NCBI GenBank assembly: GCA_023266355.1
Contig: JAHFQM010000007.1
Location: forward strand, 62,001-126,000
Direction: 5' to 3'
Length of the DNA stretch: 64,000 nucleotides
Origin: Aquabacterium sp.
GTDB taxonomy: Bacteria > Pseudomonadota > Gammaproteobacteria > Burkholderiales > Burkholderiaceae_C
Shown: positions 58,973 through 64,000 of the stretch, piece after piece
Numbering within the stretch: the stretch's first letter is position 1
How the letters are laid out: each line of letters opens with the position of its first letter
Position numbers and translations under genes: made by a program
Notes under the pieces: generated by a model
What the model saw: only the letters and a program-made list of their open reading frames with translations
Database searches by the model: none
Told to the model about the DNA's origin: nothing

Positions 58973-59956
58973 GTGTTCAAGGGCATCCTCATCGAGAAAG
59001 ACGAGCACGGCTACCGTGCGGCGCTGAAAGACATCGACGACAGCGCTTTGCCCGAGGGCAACGTGACCGTGCGCGTGGCAGCGTCCACGCTGAATTACAA
59101 GGACGGCCTGGCCATCACCGGCAAGTCGCCCGTGGTGCGCAAATTCCCCATGGTGCCGGGCATCGACCTGGCGGGCACCGTCGAGGTCAGCAGCCACCCC
59201 GACTGGCAGGTGGGCGATGCCGTGGTGCTCAATGGCTGGGGCGTGGGCGAGGGCCACTGGGGCGGCCTGGCCGAGAAGGCCCGCCTCAACGGCGACTGGC
59301 TGGTGCCCTTGCCTGCGGCCTTCACCCCGGCCCAGGCCATGGCCATCGGCACGGCCGGCTACACCGCCATGCTCTGCGTGCTGGCCCTGGAGCGCCATGG
59401 CGTCCAACCGTCCGATGGCGAGATCGTCGTGACCGGCGCCGCGGGTGGCGTGGGCAGCGTGGCCGTGGCCGTGCTGGCCAAGCTGGGCTACACCGTGGCC
59501 GCCGTGACCGGCCGCCCGCAAGAGGCCGACTACCTGAAGCAACTGGGCGCCACCACCGTGCTGGACCGCGCCGAGTTCAACCAGCCCGGCAAGCCCCTGG
59601 CGAAAGAGCGCTGGGCCGGCGCCGTGGACACCGTGGGCAGCCACACCCTGGCCAATGTCTGCGCGCAGGCGAAGTACCGCGGCGTGGTCACGGCCTGCGG
59701 CCTGGCGGGGGGCATGGACTTCCCCGCCACCGTGGCGCCCTTCATCCTGCGTGGTGTGACCCTGGCCGGCATCGACAGCGTGATGTGCCCGCGGCCCGAC
59801 CGCCTGCAAGCCTGGCAGCGCCTGGCCACCGACCTGGACGTGGCCAAGCTGGGCCTCATCACCCGCACCATCTCCCTGGCCGAGGCCATCCCCGTGGCGC
59901 AGCAGCTGCTCGACGGGCAGGTGCGCGGCCGCGTGGTGGTGCAGGTCGCTGCTTGA
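58973..59956 (+). CDS. acuI: Acrylyl-CoA reductase AcuI/YhdH-like quinone oxidoreductase
   Basis: 327-aa zinc-free MDR protein. Motifs: [25 protein letters not shown], the NADPH site [21 protein letters not shown] and the AcuI/YhdH-type [15 protein letters not shown]. AcuI reduces acryloyl-CoA with NADPH. GTG 58973 with AGGAGA 7 bases upstream. Single gene. Confidence 0.88.
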   Translation: MFKGILIEKDEHGYRAALKDIDDSALPEGNVTVRVAASTLNYKDGLAITGKSPVVRKFPMVPGIDLAGTVEVSSHPDWQVGDAVVLNGWGVGEGHWGGLAEKARLNGDWLVPLPAAFTPAQAMAIGTAGYTAMLCVLALERHGVQPSDGEIVVTGAAGGVGSVAVAVLAKLGYTVAAVTGRPQEADYLKQLGATTVLDRAEFNQPGKPLAKERWAGAVDTVGSHTLANVCAQAKYRGVVTACGLAGGMDFPATVAPFILRGVTLAGIDSVMCPRPDRLQAWQRLATDLDVAKLGLITRTISLAEAIPVAQQLLDGQVRGRVVVQVAA

Positions 59957-60153
59957 GGCGTGACCTGAAGGCACATGGGCGGCGGACCGTGCGCGTCCGC
60001 ACACCCCTGGCGTGACAGCTGGTAAGCGTCGTCTCATCCTGATGCCGAGCCGCCTGCATGTCATCCGTTCGCGGCACAATCTCGGCCATTCAAGACAGAT
60101 GGCGCCAGATGGCTTTTGAATGGCCCCCTGGACCACACGAAAGAGGTGGAGAG

Positions 60154-61335
60154 ATGACGCACAAGCCTGACCCGAAGCACACCTTGGCGCACTGGCAAGG
60201 CCAGCGCCGCCTGGCCCTCGCGGCGGTACCGGCCCTGCTGTTGAGCGCCTGTGGCGGCGGCGGCAGCGGCGGCACGCCCGCCACGCCCGCCACGTCGTCC
60301 GAGGATCCCAACAAGCTGCGCAATCCCTCCGGCACCGGGGGCGGCTCGATGCCCACCCCCACCCCCGCTCCGACTCCGACTCCGACTCCGACAGGCTCGC
60401 CCCCCACCGGCAGCACGCCGGTGTACGCCAACCTGCGCGGCGCGTCGCTGGGCGTGGGCGCCTCGCTGAACGGCGCCATCCCCTTCCCGGCGGACAACGC
60501 CTGGAACACCGACATCAGCGCCCTGCCGGTGGACCCGAACTCGGCCAAGCTGATCGCCAGCATCGGCGTGGGCACCGGCTTGCACGCCGACTTTGGCGCG
60601 GGGCTCTACAACGGCGCGCCCATCGGCATCCCTTACCTGGTGGTGTCGGGCAGCGAAGCGCGCCTGCCCATCAACTACACGGCCTATGGCGACGAGAGCG
60701 ACCCGGGCCCTTTCCCCACCCCGCTGAGCGCACCCATCGAGGGCGGCAGCCAGAGCAGCGGTGACCGCCATGTGCTGGTCATCGACCGCGACAACAACCG
60801 CCTGTACGAAATCGGCAATGCCTACCCGCAGGCCAGCCGCTGGGACGCCAGCGGCGGTGCCCTGTTCCACCTGGACAGCAACACCGTGCGCCCGGGCGGC
60901 CAACCCGGCTGGACCAGCGCCGATGCGGCCGGCTTGCCGATTTTCCCGGGGCTGGCGCGTTACGACGAGGCCATGCTGGGTGCGGGCGGCATCCGCCATG
61001 CTTTGCGTTTCACGGTGGCCCGTTCGCGCCGGGCCTATGTGCCGCCGGCCACGCATTTCGCGTCCAGCAACACCAGCGCCGACCTGCCGCCCATGGGCAT
61101 GCGGGTGCGCCTGAAAGCCTCGTACCAGATCCCGTCTTCGTTCAGCACCGAAACCCAGGCGCTGCTGCAGGCCATGAAGACCTACGGCCTGATCGTGGCC
61201 GACAACGGCAGCAACTGGTTCATCAGTGGCGCGCCCGACGACCGCTGGAACAACGACCGGCTCTCGTCAGAGTTGCGCCAGGTCACGGGCAGCCAGTTCG
61301 AGGTCGTGCGCATGGACGGCCTGGTCACGGGCTGA
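60154..61335 (+). CDS. Lipoprotein of unknown function
   Basis: 393 aa. ATG 60154 follows AGGTGGAGAG. The lipobox LLLSAC places the lipidated cysteine at residue 33, after which come a Gly-rich stretch and a TPTPAPTPTPTPTPTG spacer. The mature domain starts SLNGAIPFPADNAWNTDISALPVDPNSAKL and has VLVIDRDNNRLYEIGNAYPQ, a pattern I have seen in secreted bacterial proteins without known function. Likely anchored in the outer membrane. Confidence 0.82.
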   Translation: MTHKPDPKHTLAHWQGQRRLALAAVPALLLSACGGGGSGGTPATPATSSEDPNKLRNPSGTGGGSMPTPTPAPTPTPTPTGSPPTGSTPVYANLRGASLGVGASLNGAIPFPADNAWNTDISALPVDPNSAKLIASIGVGTGLHADFGAGLYNGAPIGIPYLVVSGSEARLPINYTAYGDESDPGPFPTPLSAPIEGGSQSSGDRHVLVIDRDNNRLYEIGNAYPQASRWDASGGALFHLDSNTVRPGGQPGWTSADAAGLPIFPGLARYDEAMLGAGGIRHALRFTVARSRRAYVPPATHFASSNTSADLPPMGMRVRLKASYQIPSSFSTETQALLQAMKTYGLIVADNGSNWFISGAPDDRWNNDRLSSELRQVTGSQFEVVRMDGLVTG

Positions 61336-61368
61336 CCGGGTGAGCGGCTGACGGGCGGGGGGCTGGCC

Positions 61369-61647
61369 TCAGTGGGCCGTGCCCTCGTAAGCGCGGCGCA
61401 TGTTGAGCACGGCCGCGTGGCGGCGTGCGCGGCGGCTGAGCAGGCTTTGGCGCAGCAGGACGCCCGCGGCCAGCAGCATCAGCGCGCCATGCAGGTGATG
61501 CGCCTTGCCCAGCAGGAGCAGGCCCGTCAGGGCGGTGGCCACGAAGGACGCCGTGGTCCAGTAACGCGAGCGCAGCCAGGCCGACGGGGCAGGCGCGGTC
61601 GATGGGGTGCTGGACGGGGCGCTCGATGGCATCGAAGACAGGTTCAT
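61369..61647 (-). CDS. Small membrane protein
   Basis: 92 aa; ATG 61647 has AAGGAGG upstream. A Ser/Pro-rich N-terminus, two hydrophobic segments (TTASFVATALTGLLLLG and LHGALMLLAAGVLL) and a basic tail (RRARRHAAVLNMRRAYEG). Possibly a two-helix inner-membrane protein. Family not recognised. Confidence 0.65.
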   Translation of the reverse strand: MNLSSMPSSAPSSTPSTAPAPSAWLRSRYWTTASFVATALTGLLLLGKAHHLHGALMLLAAGVLLRQSLLSRRARRHAAVLNMRRAYEGTAH

Positions 61648-61804
61648 CGGACCTCCTTGGATCGCAGGGTGTGCGACGGCACGCACTCACACGGGAATGT
61701 GTGAAACAACGCACAGTTCTTTGTAGGGGCTGCGCGCGGCCTTGGCAAGTTGGGGATAGCCCGATCGCGGGTCAACACCCAGGCCAAACCGACACAATCC
61801 AGCG

Positions 61805-62983
61805 TCAAAGCCGCAGGGCGCCGCTGTAGCCGGTCATCTCCAGGTAGCCGCTGCCCACGGCCTGGCCGCGGGCGTCCAGCAGGGTGCTCAGGCCCTCCCA
61901 ATACACGCTGCCCGTGCTGCCGCGGCTGTCGAGCTCCTGGGCGTCGGTGCGGGCCTGCACGGTGAAGCGCTGGCCGGCCACGTCCACCTGCCAGGCCACC
62001 GGGTAGCGGGCGCGCGTGGCGGGGCTGGTCCAGTGGCGCAGGGGCGTGAAGCGCACTTCGTCGGCTGCCAGGTTGCGGGTGGGCTGGCCGGGTGCGCGCA
62101 GGCTGCCACCGGCCCACAGCGTGCTGCCATCGGCGCGGCGCAGGCGGAAGGCGGTGAGGGCGCCGCCGTCGTCGAGGTTCATGCCGATCCAGTCCCAGCC
62201 CACGGCCTCGGCATCGAGCAGGGACTCGCTCCATTCGTGGTCCATCCAGGCGCGGCCGCTGACGGCTTGGGTGCGGCCGGCGCGCGTGAGCTGGCCGCTC
62301 ACCTGCAGTTGCGGGTGGGAGTAGTAACGGCTGGCCTGTTCGATGCGCGGGCCCTTTTGCGAGAAGCCGGCCTCGCCTTGCAGCAACAGGGGCTGGGTTT
62401 GCACGAAGCGCAGGTCGAGCGTGAAGTCGCGCGCGGCGACGCGGCTGGCGTAGGTGCTGCGCTCGGCGGGGCCGCTGCGCCGCAGGGTCCAGTCGCGCAG
62501 CAGCACCTGGGTGTCGCCTTCGCGGGCCTCGACGAGGCCAAAGCCGGTGCGGCCGATGCGCTGGTCGTGCACCAGGCGGGCGGCGGCCACGTCGGTGAGC
62601 GCGGCGTGGGCGAACACCAGCTGGCGCGCGGCGAAGGCGCTGCGGCTGTCTGTGGCGGCATCGACCCGTGAGCGGAAGAAGGTGATCTGGAAGCCCAGCG
62701 GGGCGTCACGGTGGGCGCTGCCATCCTGCGGCCACAGGCTGCCGGTGAGGTACCACCACTCGGTGCGGAAGGCGGGGTGGGCGCCGAAGTCCTGCGGGAA
62801 GCGCAGCGGTTCGCCAGGGTGCAGCACCGGGGGCAGGGCGCGCATGGGGCTGAGCGCATGGGCACCGTTCGCGCCCCAGGCGAGGCCCGCGGCCAGGGCC
62901 TGCAGGCTGGCGCGCAAGGTCGCGCGCCTCGTGGGCGCCATGTGCGCCTCGGGCATCGTGGGCATGTTGCGGCGCAAGGCCAT
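61805..62983 (-). CDS. Lipocalin-like hydrolase (AttH/CrtC-like)
   Basis: 392 aa with an export signal (residues 19-43). Mature part has the AttH/carotenoid-hydratase-like motifs HPAFRTEWWYLTGSL, PLGFQITFFRSRV, FAHAALTDVAAARLVHDQRIGR, AWMDHEWSES and WDWIGMNLDDGGALTAFRLR. The paired Trp/His residues (TEWWY, DHEW) are the conserved core. ATG overlaps the stop of the ABC permease gene (ATGA); such lipocalin proteins are regularly linked to FtsX-type ABC exporters, where they may modify or carry the lipid substrate. Confidence 0.88.
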   Translation of the reverse strand: MALRRNMPTMPEAHMAPTRRATLRASLQALAAGLAWGANGAHALSPMRALPPVLHPGEPLRFPQDFGAHPAFRTEWWYLTGSLWPQDGSAHRDAPLGFQITFFRSRVDAATDSRSAFAARQLVFAHAALTDVAAARLVHDQRIGRTGFGLVEAREGDTQVLLRDWTLRRSGPAERSTYASRVAARDFTLDLRFVQTQPLLLQGEAGFSQKGPRIEQASRYYSHPQLQVSGQLTRAGRTQAVSGRAWMDHEWSESLLDAEAVGWDWIGMNLDDGGALTAFRLRRADGSTLWAGGSLRAPGQPTRNLAADEVRFTPLRHWTSPATRARYPVAWQVDVAGQRFTVQARTDAQELDSRGSTGSVYWEGLSTLLDARGQAVGSGYLEMTGYSGALRL

Positions 62984-64000
62984 CACCAGTCCTCCTTGAC
63001 GGCCAGCACCGCATCCCGCCCCACCGCCGCGCGCGCCGCGACCCAGGCCGTGAGCGTGCCGGCCAGCATCACGCTGGCGCACAGCGCGGCCAGGCGGGCC
63101 CAGGGCAGCAGCAGGTCCATCGTCCAGTGGAAGCTTTGCGGGTTGACCACCACCACCAGCACCACGCTGACGGCCACGCCCAGCGCCAACCCGAGCAGCG
63201 CGCCCACCGAGGTGAAGGCGGCGCCCTCGCCGGCCACGATGGCCAGCACCTGGCGGCGCGTGAAGCCCAGGTGGCTGAGCAGGCCGAACTCTTTGCGCCG
63301 CGCCAGCACCTGGGCCGAAAAGCTCGCCGCCGTGCCGAACAGCCCGATGCCGATGGCCACCGCCTGCAGCCAGTAGGTGACGGCGAAGCTGCGGTCGAAG
63401 ATGCGCAGCGTGGTCTGGCGGATCTGGCCGGGCTCGGCGAACTCCAGCAGCGCGCCGTCCAGGCCTTGCCGCGTGGCGAGTTCGCGCACGGCGGCCTGCA
63501 CGGCGTCCACGCGGGTGCCGGGGGCCAGCCACATCGCCAGGTCGTTGACGTCGGTGTCGCCGGTCAGGCGCTGGTAGTCGGCCTCGTCGATGACGATGGC
63601 GCCTTGCTGGCGGGCGTAGTCGCGCCAGACGCCGCGCACGAACGCCGCCACCGGCGGCTGGCCGGCGCGCAGGGGCAGCATCAGGGTCTGGCCGGGGCGG
63701 CCGTCGTAGAGGTCCACCACCGCCTCGCTCACGAAGATGCCGATGGTGCCTGCGCGCGGCGGCAGCAGCTCACCCACCAGGGGCAGGCTGCGGGCCGGGT
63801 CGCCGGAGCCGTCCAGATTGTTCAGATCGCGCGAGATCAGGGCCAGCGGGGTCTGTTGCGTGTCCAGCGTCAGGCTGCCCACGCGCACGCCGGCCACGCG
63901 GGCCACACCGGGCAGTTGCGCGATCTGGCCCAGCAAGGCGCGGGGCAGGTGCAGGGTGTCGCCGCCGCTCGTTTTGGCGGCACGCGCGTACAGGTCGGCG
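62983..64000 (-). CDS. FtsX-like ABC transporter permease, partial (5' end outside window)
   Basis: The last about 338 residues of an FtsX/MacB-type permease. A periplasmic loop region (GTIGIFVSEAVVDLYDGRPGQTLML) is followed by three membrane segments: FAVTYWLQAVAIGIGLFGTAASFSAQV, GALLGLALGVAVSVVLVVVV and LAALCASVMLAGTLTAWVAA. The cytosolic loop LARRKEFGLLSHLGFTRRQVLAIVAGEG is the family's coupling motif. The frame is open to the window edge. Cognate ATPase expected just outside. Translationally coupled to the lipocalin gene. Confidence 0.88.
   Translation of the reverse strand, partial: ADLYARAAKTSGGDTLHLPRALLGQIAQLPGVARVAGVRVGSLTLDTQQTPLALISRDLNNLDGSGDPARSLPLVGELLPPRAGTIGIFVSEAVVDLYDGRPGQTLMLPLRAGQPPVAAFVRGVWRDYARQQGAIVIDEADYQRLTGDTDVNDLAMWLAPGTRVDAVQAAVRELATRQGLDGALLEFAEPGQIRQTTLRIFDRSFAVTYWLQAVAIGIGLFGTAASFSAQVLARRKEFGLLSHLGFTRRQVLAIVAGEGAAFTSVGALLGLALGVAVSVVLVVVVNPQSFHWTMDLLLPWARLAALCASVMLAGTLTAWVAARAAVGRDAVLAVKEDW

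Overview
The window is a chromosomal segment of a high-GC betaproteobacterium, most likely Burkholderiales near Comamonadaceae/Sphaerotilaceae. The grounds are the rnpA-rpmH / dnaA-dnaN-gyrB origin layout, protein sequences typical of that group, a PEP-CTERM protein, and a dmp/aph-type meta-cleavage operon. Its left end is the replication-origin region.

1-7654: origin block. rnpA (cut by the window edge) and rpmH read leftward; dnaA, dnaN and gyrB read rightward. DnaA boxes lie before dnaA and between dnaA and dnaN. A PEP-CTERM surface protein gene sits between dnaN and gyrB.

7653-14787: a transposon-like element inserted exactly at the gyrB stop codon. It has perfect inverted ends (TGT...ACA), internal repeats of an end motif, and a 5-bp target duplication (AAGTT), as in Tn7/Tn5053-type elements. 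I see no transposase. The left half is a graveyard of defence-type gene pieces (a JetD/DUF2220 remnant and pieces of a P-loop ATPase in alternating orientation). The right half holds an apparently intact module: a small DNA-binding regulator with an inverted-repeat operator, a 1001-aa adenine DNA methyltransferase and a PD-(D/E)XK-like nuclease.

14788-21242: a type I restriction-modification locus behind the element. hsdM looks intact, but rhuM and hsdS are fused by a deletion and hsdR has lost about 250 internal residues, including the nuclease and Walker A regions.

21243-34108: mixed accessory and housekeeping genes: a secreted protein with a membrane patatin-like lipase, a secreted glycoside hydrolase, a DUF6515-type protein, a chemoreceptor, a TAXI-type protein, an aminotransferase and a ferredoxin.

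34109-47105: aromatic catabolism. A complete 4-oxalocrotonate branch of the catechol meta-cleavage pathway (dmpB-C-E-H-I-F-G order) is followed by an SDR, a two-domain tautomerase-like protein and a quinone reductase. A LysR regulator and a sigma-54 XylR/DmpR-type activator read the other way. Divergent from the activator, behind a good sigma-54 promoter, only dmpK and the front of dmpL of the phenol hydroxylase operon remain; dmpL runs into the tail of a DUF1302 gene, so a deletion of several kb has removed the oxygenase.

47137-64000: DUF1329, YCF48-like and MMPL genes (the rest of the DUF1302 cluster), a DUF47/Pit phosphate pair, a MazG-like protein, a luciferase-like oxidoreductase, an AmpG-type permease, DUF4197, a TorF-type porin, an acrylyl-CoA-reductase-like enzyme, a lipoprotein, and a lipocalin-like hydrolase paired with an ABC permease cut by the right edge.
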